Shown piece by piece: positions 11,051 through 24,099 of a stretch of DNA of 64,000 bases. Position 1 is the first letter of the stretch; the number at the start of each line of letters is the position of its first letter. The position numbers and the translations under genes are program-made. Location of the stretch: the NCBI RefSeq assembly GCF_902167145.1, contig NC_050104.1, positions 248,001-312,000 of the forward strand. The letters run 5' to 3'. The DNA comes from Zea mays. Its lineage: Eukaryota > Streptophyta > Magnoliopsida > Poales > Poaceae. The notes beneath the pieces were generated by a model that was not told the origin of the DNA, made no database searches, and saw only the letters and a list, made by a program, of their open reading frames with translations.

Positions 11051-14000
11051 TGTGTTGTGTGGCCATTGATCATCGACCAGAGGCTCGTACACCTCACCCC
11101 ACATATGTTTCCTTGCCATAGATCACATTCTTGGATTTCTGGTGGAGGCCATTACTTGGTCAAAAATCCATTGGTGTTAGCCTTCGGTATTATTGAAAAT
11201 GGTCATTCATGCTATTTTGGACACAAATAGGGGTTGTGTGATCATTGATCATCGACCAGAGGCCCATAAACCTGACCCCACATATGTTTCCTGGCCATAA
11301 ATCACATTCTTGGATTTTTGGTGGAGACCATTTCTTGGTCAAGAATCCGTAGGTGTTGGCCATTGATGATCGACTAGAGGCTCGTACACCTCACCCCACA
11401 TTTGTTTCCTTGTGATAGATCACATTCTTGGTTTTCGGGCGGAGACCATTTCTTGGCCAAAAATCTGTAGGTATTATTGAAAATGGTCGTGCATGCTATT
11501 TTCGACAAAAATGGGGGTTGTGTGGCAATTGATCATCGACCAGTTTTGAGTACACCTCACCCCAGATATGTTTCCTTCCCATAGTTCACATTCTTGGATT
11601 TCTGGCGAAGACTATTTCTTTGTCAAAAATCTGTAGGTGTTAGCCTTTGGTATTATTGAAAATGCTCGTTCAAGGCAATTTCTGACAAAAATGGGGTTGT
11701 GTGGCCATTCATCATCGACCAGAGGCTCGTACACCTCACCCCACTTATGTTTCCTTGCCATAGGTCACATTTTTGGATTTCTATGGAGACCATTTTCTTG
11801 GTCAAAAATCTGAAGGTGTTAGCCTTCGATATTATTGAAAATGGTCGTTCATGGCTATTTTCGACAAAAATGGGGGTTGTGTGGCCATTGATCATTGACC
11901 AGAGGCTCGTTCACCTCACCCCCATATGTTTCCTTGCCAAAGATCACATTCTTGGATTTTTGGTGAGACCATTTCTTGGTCAAAAATCCGTTGGTGTTAG
12001 CCTACGGTATTATTGAAAATGGTCGTTCATGCTATTTTTGAAAAAATAGGGGTGGTGTGGCCTTTGATCATCGACCAGAGGCTCGTACACCTCACCCACA
12101 TATGTTTCCTTACCGTGGATCACATTCTTGGATTTCTGGTGGAGAGCATTTCTTGGTAAAAATCCTAGGTGTTAGCCTTCAGTATTACTGAAAATGATCG
12201 TTCATGGCTATTTTCGACAAAATGGGGGTTGTGGGGCCATTGATCATAGACCAGAGGCTTGTACACCAGACCCCACATATGTTTCCTTGTCATAGGTCAC
12301 ATTTTTAGATTTCTGGTGGAGACCATTTCTTGGTCAAAAATCCGTAGGTGCTAGCATTCGGTATTATTGAAAATGGTCATTCATGGTATTTTCGACAAAA
12401 ATGGGGGTTGTGTGGCCATTGATCATTGACCAGAGGAACGTAAACCTCACCCCACATATGTTTCCTTGCCATATATCACATTCTTTGATTTCTGGTGTAG
12501 ACCATTTCTTGGTCAAAAATCCGAATGTGTTAGCCTTCGGTACTATTGAAAATGGTCGTTCATGGCTATTTTTGACAAAAATGGGGGTTGTGTGGACATT
12601 GGTCATCGACCAGAGGCTCGTACACCTCACCCCACATATGTTTCCTTGCCATAGATCACATTCTTTGAATTCTGGTGGAGACCATTTCTTGGTCAAAAAT
12701 CCGTACGTGTTAGCCTTCGGTATTATTGAAAATGGTCATCCATGGCTATTTTTGACAAAAATGGGGGTTGTGTGGCCATTGATCATCGACCAGAGGCTCG
12801 TCAACCTCACCCCACATATGTTTCCTTGCCATAGATCCCATTCTTTGATTTCTGGTGGAGACCATTTGTTGGTCAAAAATCCGAATGTGTTAGCCTTCGG
12901 TACTATTGAAAATGGTCGTTCATGGCTATTTTCGACAAAAATGGGGGTTGTGTGGCCATTGATATTCGACCAGAGGCTCATACACCTCACTACACATATG
13001 TTTCCTTGCATAGATAACATTTTTGGATTTATGGTGGAGACCATTTCTTTGTCAAAAATCCGTAGGTGTTAGCCTTCGGTATTATTGAAAATGGTCGTTC
13101 ATGGCTATTTTCGACAAAAATGGGGGTTGTGTGCCATTGACCATCGACTAGAGGCTCATACACCTCATTCCACATATGTTTCCTTGCCATAGATCACATT
13201 ATTGGATTTTTGGTGGAGACCATTTCTTGGTCAAACATCCGTAGGTGTTAGCCTTCGGTATTATTGAAAATGGTCGTTCATGGCTATTTTCGACAAAAAT
13301 GGGGGTTGTGTGGCCATTGATCATCGACTAGAGGCTCATACACCTCACCCCACATATGTTTCCATGTCATTGATCACATTCTTGGATTTCTGGTGGAGAC
13401 CATTTCTTGGTAAAAAATTCGTAGGTCTTAGCCTTCGGTATTATTGAAAATGGTCGTTCATGACTATTTTCATCAAAATGGGGGTTGTGTGGCTATTGAT
13501 CATCGACCAGAGGCTCGTACACCTCACACCACATATGTTTCCTTGCCATAGATCACATTCTTGGATTTCTGGTGGAGACCATTTCTTGGGAAAAAATCCC
13601 AATGTGTTAGCCTTCGGTATTATTGAAAATGGTCATTCATGGCTATTTTTGACAAAAATGGGGGTTGTGTGGCCATTGATCTTCGACCAGAGGCTCATAC
13701 ACCCCACTACACATATGTTTCCTTGCCATAGATCACATTCTTGGATTTATGGTTGAGACCATTTCTTGGTCAAAAATCCGTAGGTGTTAGCCGTCAGTGT
13801 CATTGAAAATGGTCGTTCATGGCTATTTTCGACAAAAAAGGGGGTTGTGTGGCCATTGATCATCAACCAGAGCTTCGTACACTTCACTCCACATATGTTT
13901 TCTTGCCATAGATCACATTCTTGGATTTCGGGTGGAGACCATTTCTTGGTCAAAAATCCGTTGGTGTTAGCCTTCGGTATTATTGAAAATGGTCGTTCAT

Positions 14001-14340
14001 GGCATTTTCGACTAAAATGTGGGTTGTGTGGCCTATTATCATCGACCAGAGGCTCGTACACCTCACCCCATATATGTTTCCTTGCCATAGATCACATTCT
14101 TGGATTTCTGGTGGAGACCATTTCTTGGTCAAAAATCCATATGTGTTAGCCTTCGGTATTATTGAAAATGGTAATTCATGGTATTTTCGACAAAAATGGG
14201 GGTTGTGTGGCTATTAATCATCTACCAGAGGATCGTAAACCTCACCCCACATATGTTTCTTTGACATAGATCACATTTTTTGATTTCTGGTGGAGACCAT
14301 TTCTTGGTCAAAAATCCGAATGTGTTAGCCTTCGGTACTA

Positions 14341-17300
14341 TTGAAAATGGTCGTTCATGGCTATTTTCGACAAAAAATGGGGGTTGTGTGGCCATTGATC
14401 ATCGACCAGAGGCTCGTAAACCTCACCCCACATATCTTTCCTTGCCATAGATCACATTCTTTGATTTTTGGTGGAGACCATTTCTTGGTCAAAAACTCCG
14501 AATGTGTTAGCCTTTGGTACTATTGAAAATGGTCGTTTATGGCTATTTTTGACAAAAATGGGGGTTGTGTGGTCATTGATATTCGACTAGAGGCTCATAC
14601 ACCTCACTACACATATGTTTCCTAGCCATAGATCACATTCTTGTATTTATGGTGGAGACCATTTCTTGGTCAAAAATCCATAGGTGTTAGCCTTCTGTGT
14701 CATTGAAAATGGTCGTTCATGGCTATTTTCGACAAAAATGGGGGTTGTGTGGCCATTGATCATCGACCAGAGGCTCGTACACCTCACCCCACATATGTTT
14801 CCTTGCCATAGATCCTATTCTTGGATTTCTGGTGGAGACCATTTCTTGGTCAAAAATCCGTAGGTGTTAGCCTTCGGTATTATTGAAAATGGTTGTTCAT
14901 GGCTATTTTCGACAAAAACGGGGGTTGTGTGGCCATTGATCATCGACCAGAGGCTCATACACCTCACCCCACATATGTTTCCTTGCCATAGATCACATTC
15001 TTGGATTACTGGTGGAGACCATTTCTTGGTCAAAAATTCATAGGCATTAGACTTCGGTATTATTGAAAATGGTCGTTCATGGCTATTTTCATCAAAAATG
15101 GGGGTTGTGTGGCCATTTATCATCGACCAGAGGCTCGTACACCTCACCCTACATATGTTTCCTTGCCATAGAACACATTCTTGGATTTCTGGTGGAGACC
15201 ATTTCTTGGTCAAAAATTCGTACGTGTTAGCCTTTGGTATTATTGAAAATGGTCGTTCATGGCTTTTTTCGACAAAATGGGGGATGTGTGGCAATTGATC
15301 ATCGACCAGAGGCTCGTATACCTCACCCCACATATGTTTCCTTGCCATAGATCACATTCTTGGATTTCTGGTGGAGACCATTTCTAGGGCAAAAATCCGA
15401 ATGTGTTACCCTTCAGTATTATTGAAAATGGTCATTCATCGCTATTTTCGACAAAAATGGGGGTTGTGTGGCCATTGATCATCGACCAGAGGCTCGTACA
15501 CCTCACCCCACATATGTTTCCTTGCCATAGATCATATTCTTGTATTTCTGGTGGAGACCATTTCTTGGTCAAAAATCCGTAGGTGTTAGCCTTCGGTATT
15601 ATTGAAAATGGTTGTTCATGGTATTTTCGACAAAAACGGGGGTTGTATGGCCATTGATCATCGACCAGAGGCTCATACACCTCACCCCACAAATGTTTCC
15701 TTGCCATAGATCACATTCTTGGATTACTGGTGGAGACCATTTCTTGGTCAAAAATCCGTAGGCGTTAGCCTTCGGTATTATTGAAAATGGTCGTTCATGG
15801 CTATTTTCATAAAAAATGGGGGTTGTATGGCCATTTATCATCGACCAGAGGCTCGTACACCTCACCCTACATATGTTTCCTTGCCATAGAACACATTCTT
15901 GGATTTCTGGTGGAGACCATTTCTTGGTCAAAAATTCGTACATGTTAGCCTTCCGTATTATTGAAAATGGTCGTTCATGGCTATTTTCGACAAAATGGGG
16001 GATGTGTGGCAATTGATCATCGACCAGAGGCTCGTACACCTCACCCCACATATGTTTCCTTTCCATAGATCACATTCTTGGATTTCTGGTGGAGACCATT
16101 TCTATGGCAAAAATCCGAATGTGTTAGCCTTCGGTATTATTGAAAATGGTCATTCATCGCTATTTTCGACAAAAATGGGGGTTGTGTGGCCATTGATCTT
16201 CGACCAGAGGCTCATACACCCCACTACACATATGTTTCCTTGCCATAGATCACATTCTTGGATTTATGGTGGAGACCATTTCTTGGTCAAAAATTCGTAG
16301 GTGTTAGCCTTCAGTGTCATTGAAAATAGTCGTTCATGGCTATTTTCGACAAAAATGGGGGGTTTTGTGGCCATTGATCATCGAGCAGAGGCTCGTACAC
16401 TTCACCCCACATATGTTTTCTTGCCATAGATTACATTCTTGGATTTTTGGTGGAGACCATTTCTTGGTCAAAAATCCGTTGGTGTTAGCCTTCGGTATTA
16501 TTGAAAATGGTCGTTCATGGCTATTTTCGACTAAAATGGGGGTTGTGTGGCCATTTATCATCGACCAGGGGCTCATACACCTCACCTCACATATGTTTCT
16601 TTGCCATAGATCACATTCTTGGATTTCTGGTGGAGACCATTTCTTGGTCAAAAATCCGTACGTGTCAGCCATTGGTATTATTGAAAATGGTCATTCATGG
16701 CTATTTTCGACAAAAATGGGGTTGTGTGGCCATTGATCATCGACCAGAGGATCGTAAACCTCACCCCACATATGTTTCCTTGCCGTAGATCACATTCTTT
16801 GATTTCTGGTGGAGACCATTTCTTGGTCAAAAACCGAATGTGTTAGCCTTCTGTACTATTGAAAATGGTCGTTCATGGCTATTTTTGACAAAAATGGGGG
16901 TTGTGTGGCCATTGATATTCAACCAAAGGCTCATACACCTCACCCCACATATGTTTCCTTGCCATAGATCACATTCTTGGATTTCTGGTGGAGACCATTT
17001 CTTGGTAAAAAATCTGTCGGTGCTAGCCTTTAGTGTCATTGAAAATGGTGGTTCATGGCTATTTTCGACAAAAATGGGGGTTGTGTGGTCATTGATCATC
17101 GACTAGAGACTCATACACCTCACACCACAAATGTTTCCTTGCCATAGATCACATTCTTGGATTACTGGTGGAGACCATTTCTTGGTCAAAAATCCGTAGG
17201 CGTTAGCCTTCGGTATTATTGAAAATGGTCGTTCATGGCTATTTTCATCAAAAATGGGGGTTGTGTGGCCATTTATCATCGACCAAAGGCTCGTACACCT

Positions 17301-18297
17301 CACCCTACATATGTTTCCTTGCCATAGAACACATTCTTGGATTTCTGGTGGAGACCATTTCTTGGTCAAAAATTCGTACGTGTTAGCCTTCGGTATTATT
17401 GAAAATGGTCATTCATGGATATTTTCGATAAAAATGGGGGTTGTGTGGCCATTGATCATCGACTAGAGCTCGTAGACCTCACCCCACATATGTTTTCTTG
17501 CCATAGATCACATTCTTTGATTTCTGGTGGAGACCATTTCTTGGTCAAAAACCCGAATGTGTTAGCCTTCGGTACTATTGAAAATGGTCGTTCATTGCTA
17601 TTTTCGACAAAAATGGGGGTTGTGTGGCCATTGATATTCGACCAGAGGCTCATACACCTCACTGCACATATGTTTACTTGCCATAGATCACATTCTTGGA
17701 TTTATGGTGGAGACCATTTCTTTGTCAAAAATCTGTAGGTGTTAGCCTTCGGTATTATTGAAAATGGTCGTTCATGGCTATTTTTGACAAAAATGGGGGT
17801 TGTGTGGCCATTGATCATCGACCAGAGGCTCGTACACCTCACCTCACATATGTTTCCTTGCCATAGATCACATTATCGGATTTCTGGTGGAGACCATTTC
17901 TTGGTCGAAAATCCATACGTGTTAGCCTTCGGTATTATTGAAAATGGTCGTTGATCACTATTTTCGACAAAAATGGGCATTGTGTGGCCATTGATCATTG
18001 GCCAGAGGCCCATACACCTCACCCCACATATGTTTCCTTGCCATAGATCACATTCATGGATTTATGGTGGAGACCATTTCTTGGTCAAAAATCCGTAGAT
18101 GTTAGCCTTCCGTGTCATTGAAAATGGTCGTTCATGGCTATTTTCGACAAAAATGGGGGTTGTGTGGCCATTGATCATTGACCAGAGGCTCATACACTTT
18201 ACCCCACATATGTTTTCTTGCCATTGATCACATTGTTGGATTTCTGGTGGAGACCATTTCTTGGTCAAAAATCCGTACGTGTTAGCCTTCGGTATTA
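14341..18297 (-). repeat. Segmental duplication, copy 1 (22 monomers, 3,957 bp)
   Basis: This block is repeated immediately downstream with an offset of 3,957 bp (22 monomers of 179.9 bp). Private features shared at that offset include a GACAAAAAATGGGG expansion (14368/18325), GGCATTAGACTTCGG (15043/19000), the TTTTTTCGACAAAATGG form (15264/19221), GGTGTTACCCTTCAG-type changes (15403/19360) and AATAGTCGTTCATGG (16325/20282). Within 14.34-17.40 kb the copies differ at only scattered bases, so the duplication is recent relative to the divergence among monomers. Start and end are set where the linked variants stop matching. Confidence 0.85.
14907..14923 (+). other. CENP-B-box-like 17-mer in a K180 monomer (one of four)
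   Basis: The 17 bases fit NTTCGNNNNANNCGGGN, the minimal CENP-B box, at all nine fixed positions (TTCG, A, CGGG). Identical matches lie at 15,625-15,641, 18,864-18,880 and 19,582-19,598; the last two are the 3,957-bp-offset copies of the first two. Most other monomers carry TGGG instead of CGGG here, a single C-to-T change from the motif. The match is directly visible. That any protein binds it is speculation, since a plant CENP-B of the mammalian kind is not established. Confidence 0.45.
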
Positions 18298-21200
18298 TTG
18301 AAAATGGTCGTTCATGGCTATTTTCGACAAAAAATGGGGGTTGTGTGGCCATTGATCATCGACCAGAGGCTCGTAAACCTCACCCCACATATCTTTCCTT
18401 GCCATAGATCACATTCTTTGATTTTTGGTGGAGACCATTTCTTGGTCAAAAACTCCGAATGTGTTAGCCTTTGGTACTATTGAAAATGGTCGTTTATGGC
18501 TATTTTTGACAAAAATGGGGGTTGTGTGGTCATTGATATTCGACTAGAGGCTCATACACCTCACTACACATATGTTTCCTAGCCATAGATCACATTCTTG
18601 TATTTATGGTGGAGACCATTTCTTGGTCAAAAATCCATAGGTGTTAGCCTTCTGTGTCATTGAAAATGGTCGTTCATGGCTATTTTCGACAAAAATGGGG
18701 GTTGTGTGGCCATTGATCATCGACCAGAGGCTCGTACACCTCACCCCACATATGTTTCCTTGCCATAGATCATATTCTTGGATTTCTGGTGGAGACCATT
18801 TCTTGGTCAAAAATCCGTAGGTGTTAGCCTTCGGTATTATTGAAAATGGTTGTTCATGGCTATTTTCGACAAAAACGGGGGTTGTGTGGCCATTGATCAT
18901 CGACCAGAGGCTCATACACCTCACCCCACATATGTTTCCTTGCCATAGATCACATTCTTGGATTACTGGTGGAGACCATTTCTTGGTCAAAAATTCATAG
19001 GCATTAGACTTCGGTATTATTGAAAATGGTCGTTCATGGCTATTTTCATCAAAAATGGGGGTTGTGTGGCCATTTATCATCGACCAAAGGCTCGTACACC
19101 TCACCCTACATATGTTTCCTTGCCATAGAACACATTCTTGGATTTCTGGTGGAGACCATTTCTTGGTCAAAAATTCGTACGTGTTAGCCTTTGGTATTAT
19201 TGAAAATGGTCGTTCATGGCTTTTTTCGACAAAATGGGGGATGTGTGGCAATTGATCATCGACCAGAGGCTCGTATACCTCACCCCACATATGTTTCCTT
19301 GCCATAGATCACATTCTTGGATTTCTGGTGGAGACCATTTCTAGGGCAAAAATCCGAATGTGTTACCCTTCAGTATTATTGAAAATGGTCATTCATCGCT
19401 ATTTTCGACAAAAATGGGGGTTGTGTGGCCATTGATCATCGACCAGAGGCTCGTACACCTCACCCCACATATGTTTCCTTGCCATAGATCATATTCTTGT
19501 ATTTCTGGTGGAGACCATTTCTTGGTCAAAAATCCGTAGGTGTTAGCCTTCGGTATTATTGAAAATGGTTGTTCATGGTATTTTCGACAAAAACGGGGGT
19601 TGTATGGCCATTGATCATCGACCAGAGGCTCATACACCTCACCCCACAAATGTTTCCTTGCCATAGATCACATTCTTGGATTACTGGTGGAGACCATTTC
19701 TTGGTCAAAAATCCGTAGGCGTTAGCCTTCGGTATTATTGAAAATGGTCGTTCATGGCTATTTTCATCAAAAATGGGGGTTGTATGGCCATTTATCATCG
19801 ACCAGAGGCTCGTACACCTCACCCTACATATGTTTCCTTGCGATAGAACACATTCTTGGATTTCTGGTGGAGACCATTTCTTGGTCAAAAATTCGTACGT
19901 GTTAGCCTTCGGTATTATTGAAAATGGTCGTTCATGGCTATTTTCGACAAAATGGGGGATGTGTGGCAATTGATCATCGACCAGAGGCTCGTACACCTCA
20001 CCCCACATATGTTTCCTTTCCATAGATCACATTCTTGGATTTCTGGTGGAGACCATTTCTATGGCAAAAATCCGAATGTGTTAGCCTTCGGTATTATTGA
20101 AAATGGTCATTCATCGCTATTTTCGACAAAAATGGGGGTTGTGTGGCCATTGATCTTCGACCAGAGGCTCATACACCCCACTACACATATATTTCCTTGC
20201 CATAGATCACATTCTTGGATTTATGGTGGAGACCATTTCTTGGTCAAAAATTCGTAGGTGTTAGCCTTCAGTGTCATTGAAAATAGTCGTTCATGGCTAT
20301 TTTCGACAAAAATGGGGGGTTTTGTGGCCATTGATCATCGAGCAGAGGCTCGTACACTTCACCCCACATATGTTTTCTTGCCATAGATTACATTCTTGGA
20401 TTTTTGGTGGAGACCATTTCTTGGTCAAAAATCCGTTGGTGTTAGCCTTCGGTATTATTGAAAATGGTCGTTCATGGCTATTTTCGACTAAAATGGGGGT
20501 TGTGTGGCCATTTATCATCGACCAGGGGCTCATACACCTCACCTCACATATGTTTCTTTGCCATAGATCACATTCTTGGATTTCTGGTGGAGACCATTTC
20601 TTGGTCAAAAATCCGTACGTGTCAGCCATTGGTATTATTGAAAATGGTCATTCATGGCTATTTTCGACAAAAATGGGGTTGTGTGGCCATTGATCATCGA
20701 CCAGAGGATCGTAAACCTCACCCCACATATGTTTCCTTGCCGTAGATCACATTCTTTGATTTCTGGTGGAGACCATTTCTTGGTCAAAAACCGAATGTGT
20801 TAGCCTTCGGTACTATTGAAAATGGTCGTTCATGGCTATTTTTGACAAAAATGGGGGTTGTGTGGCCATTGATATTCAACCAAAGGCTCATACACCTCAC
20901 CCCACATATGTTTCCTTGCCATAGATCACATTCTTGGATTTCTGGTGGAGACCATTTCTTGGTAAAAAATCTGTCGGTGCTAGCCTTTAGTGTCATTGAA
21001 AATGGTGGTTCATGGCTATTTTCGACAAAAATGGGGGTTGTGTGGTCATTGATCATCGACCAGAGGCTCATACACCTCACACCACAAATGTTTCCTTGCC
21101 ATAGATCACATTCTTGGATTACTGGTGGAGACCATTTCTTGGTCAAAAATCCGTAGGCGTTAGCCTTCGGTATTATTGAAAATGGTCGTTCATGGCTATT

Positions 21201-23693
21201 TTCATCAAAAATGGGGGTTGTGTGGCCATTTATCATCGACCAAAGGCTCGTACACCTCACCCTACATATGTTTCCTTGCCATAGAACACATTCTTGGATT
21301 TCTGGTGGAGACCATTTCTTGGTCAAAAATTCGTACGTGTTAGCCTTCGGTATTATTGAAAATGGTCGTTCATGGCTATTTTCGACAAAATGGGGGATGT
21401 ATGGCAATTGATCATCGACCAGAGGCTCGTACACCTCACCCCACATATGTTTCCTTGCCATAGATCACATTCTTGGATTTCTGGTGGAGACCATTTCTAT
21501 GGCAAAAATCCGAATGTGTTAGCCTTCGGTATTATTGAAAATGGTCATTCATCGCTATTTTCGACAAAAATGGGGGTTGTGCGGCCATTGATCTTCGACC
21601 AGAGGCTCATACACCCCACTACACATATGTTTCCTTGCCATAGATCAAATTCTTGGATTTATGGTGGAGACCATTTCTTGGTCAAAAATTCGTAGGTGTT
21701 AGCCTTCAGTGTCATTGAAAATAGTCGTTCATGGCTATTTTCGACAAAAATGGAGGGTTTTGTGGCCATTGATCATCGAGCAGAGGCTCGTACACTTCAC
21801 CCCACATATGTTTTCTTGCCATAGATCACATTCTTGGATTTTTGGTGGAGACCATTTCTTGGTCAAAAATCCGTTGGTGTTAGCCTTCGGTATTATTGAA
21901 AATGGTCGTTCATGGCTATTTTCGACTAAAATGGGGGTTGTGTGGCCATTTATCATCGACCAGGGGCTCATACACCTCACCTCACATATGTTTCCTTGCC
22001 ATAGATCACATTCTTGGATTTCTGGTGGAGACCATTTCTTGGTCAAAAATTCGTACGTGTCAGCCATTGGTATTATTGAAAATGGTCATTCATGGCTATT
22101 TTCGACAAAAATGGGGTTGTGTGGCCATTGATCATCGACCAGAGGATCGTAAACCTCACCCCACATATGTTTCCTTGCCGTAGATCACATTCTTTGATTT
22201 CTGGTGGAGACCATTTCTTGGTCAAAAACCGAATGTGTTAGCCTTCGGTACTATTGAAAATGGTCGTTCATGGCTATTTTTGACAAAAATGGGGGTTGTG
22301 TGGCCATTGATATTCAACCAGAGGCTCAAACACCTCACCCCACATATGTTTCCTTGCCATAGATCACATTCTTGAATTTCTGGTGGAGACCATTTCTTGG
22401 TCAAAAATCCGTCGGTGCTAGCCTTTAGTGTCATTGAAAATGGTGGTTCATGGCTATCTTCGACAAAAATGGGGGTTGTGTGGTCATTGATCATCGACCA
22501 GAGGCTCGTACACCTCACCCCACATATGTTTCCTTGCCATAGATCACATTCTTGGATTTCTGGTGGAGACCATTTCTTGGTCAGAAATCCGTTAGTGTTA
22601 GCCTTTGGTATTATTGAAAAATGGTCGTTCATGTCTATTTTTGACTAAAATGGGGGTTGTGTGGCCATTTATCATCGACCAGAGGTTCGTACACCTCACC
22701 CCACATATGTTTCCTTGCCATAGATCACATTCTTGGATTTCTGGTGGAGACCATTTCTTGGTCAAAAATCCGTACGTGTTAGCCTTCGGTATTATTGAAA
22801 ATGGTCATTCATGGATATTTTCGATAAAAATGGGGGTTGTGTGGCCATTGATCATCGACTAGAGCTCGTAGACCTCACCCCACATATGTTTTCTTGCCAT
22901 AGATCACATTCTTTGATTTCTGGTGGAGACCATTTCTTGGTCAAAAACCCGAATGTGTTAGCCTTCGGTACTATTGAAAATGGTCGTTCATTGCTATTTT
23001 CGACAAAAATGGGGGTTGTGTGGCCATTGATATTCGACCAGAGGCTCATACACCTCACTGCACATATGTTTACTTGCCATAGATCACATTCTTGGATTTA
23101 TGGTGGAGACCATTTCTTTGTCAAAAATCTGTAGGTGTTAGCCTTCGGTATTATTGAAAATGGTCGTTCATGGCTATTTTTGACAAAAATGGGGGTTGTG
23201 TGGCCATTGATCATCGACCAGAGGCTCGTACACCTCACCTCACATATGTTTCCTTGCCATAGATCACATTATCGGATTTCTGGTGGAGACCATTTCTTGG
23301 TCGAAAATCCATACGTGTTAGCCTTCGGTATTATTGAAAATGGTCGTTGATCACTATTTTCGACAAAAATGGGCATTGTGTGGCCATTGATCATTGGCCA
23401 GAGGCCCATACACCTCACCCCACATATGTTTCCTTGCCATAGATCACATTCATGGATTTATGGTGGAGACCATTTCTTGGTCAAAAATCCGTAGATGTTA
23501 GCCTTCCGTGTCATTGAAAATGGTCGTTCATGGCTATTTTCGACAAAAATGGGGGTTGTGTGGCCATTGATCATTGACTAGAGGCTCATACACTTTACCC
23601 CACATATGTTTTCTTGCCATTGATCACATTGTTGGATTTCTGGTGGAGACCATTTCTTGGTCAAAAATCCGTACGTGTTAGCCTTCGGTATTA
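18298..23693 (-). repeat. Segmental duplication, copy 2, carrying a nested 8-monomer duplication
   Basis: Second copy of the 22-monomer block, 5,396 bp long. It is longer than copy 1 by about 1,439 bp because an eight-monomer stretch is itself tandemly repeated: about 19,773-21,210 recurs at about 21,211-22,650 with an offset of 1,438 bp. The tail of copy 1 (17,400-18,297, including the private CATGGATATTTTCGATAAAA at 17,415 and CTAGAGCTCGTAGACC at 17,463) reappears at 22,796-23,693 with an offset of 5,396 bp. The nested order shows that two successive unequal exchanges took place. Confidence 0.85.
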
Positions 23694-24099
23694 TTGAAAA
23701 TGGTCATTCATGGCTATTTTCGACAAAAATGGCGGTTGTGTGGCCATTGATCATTGACCAGAGGCTCATAAACCTCACCCCACATATGTTTCCTTGCCAT
23801 AGATCACATTCTTTGATTTCTCGTGGAGACCATTTCTTAATCAAAAATCCGAATGTGTTAGCCTTCGGTACTATTGAAAATGGTCGTTCATGGCTATCTT
23901 CGAAAAAATAAGGGTTGTGTGGCCATTGATATTCGACCAGAGGCTCATAGACCTCACTACAAATATGTTTCCTTGCCATAGATCACATTCTTGGATTTAT
24001 GGTGGAGAGCATTTCTTGGTCAAAAATCTGTGAGTGTTAGCCTTCAACGTCATTGAAAATGGTCGTTCATGGCTATTTTCGAGAAAAATGGGGGTTGTG

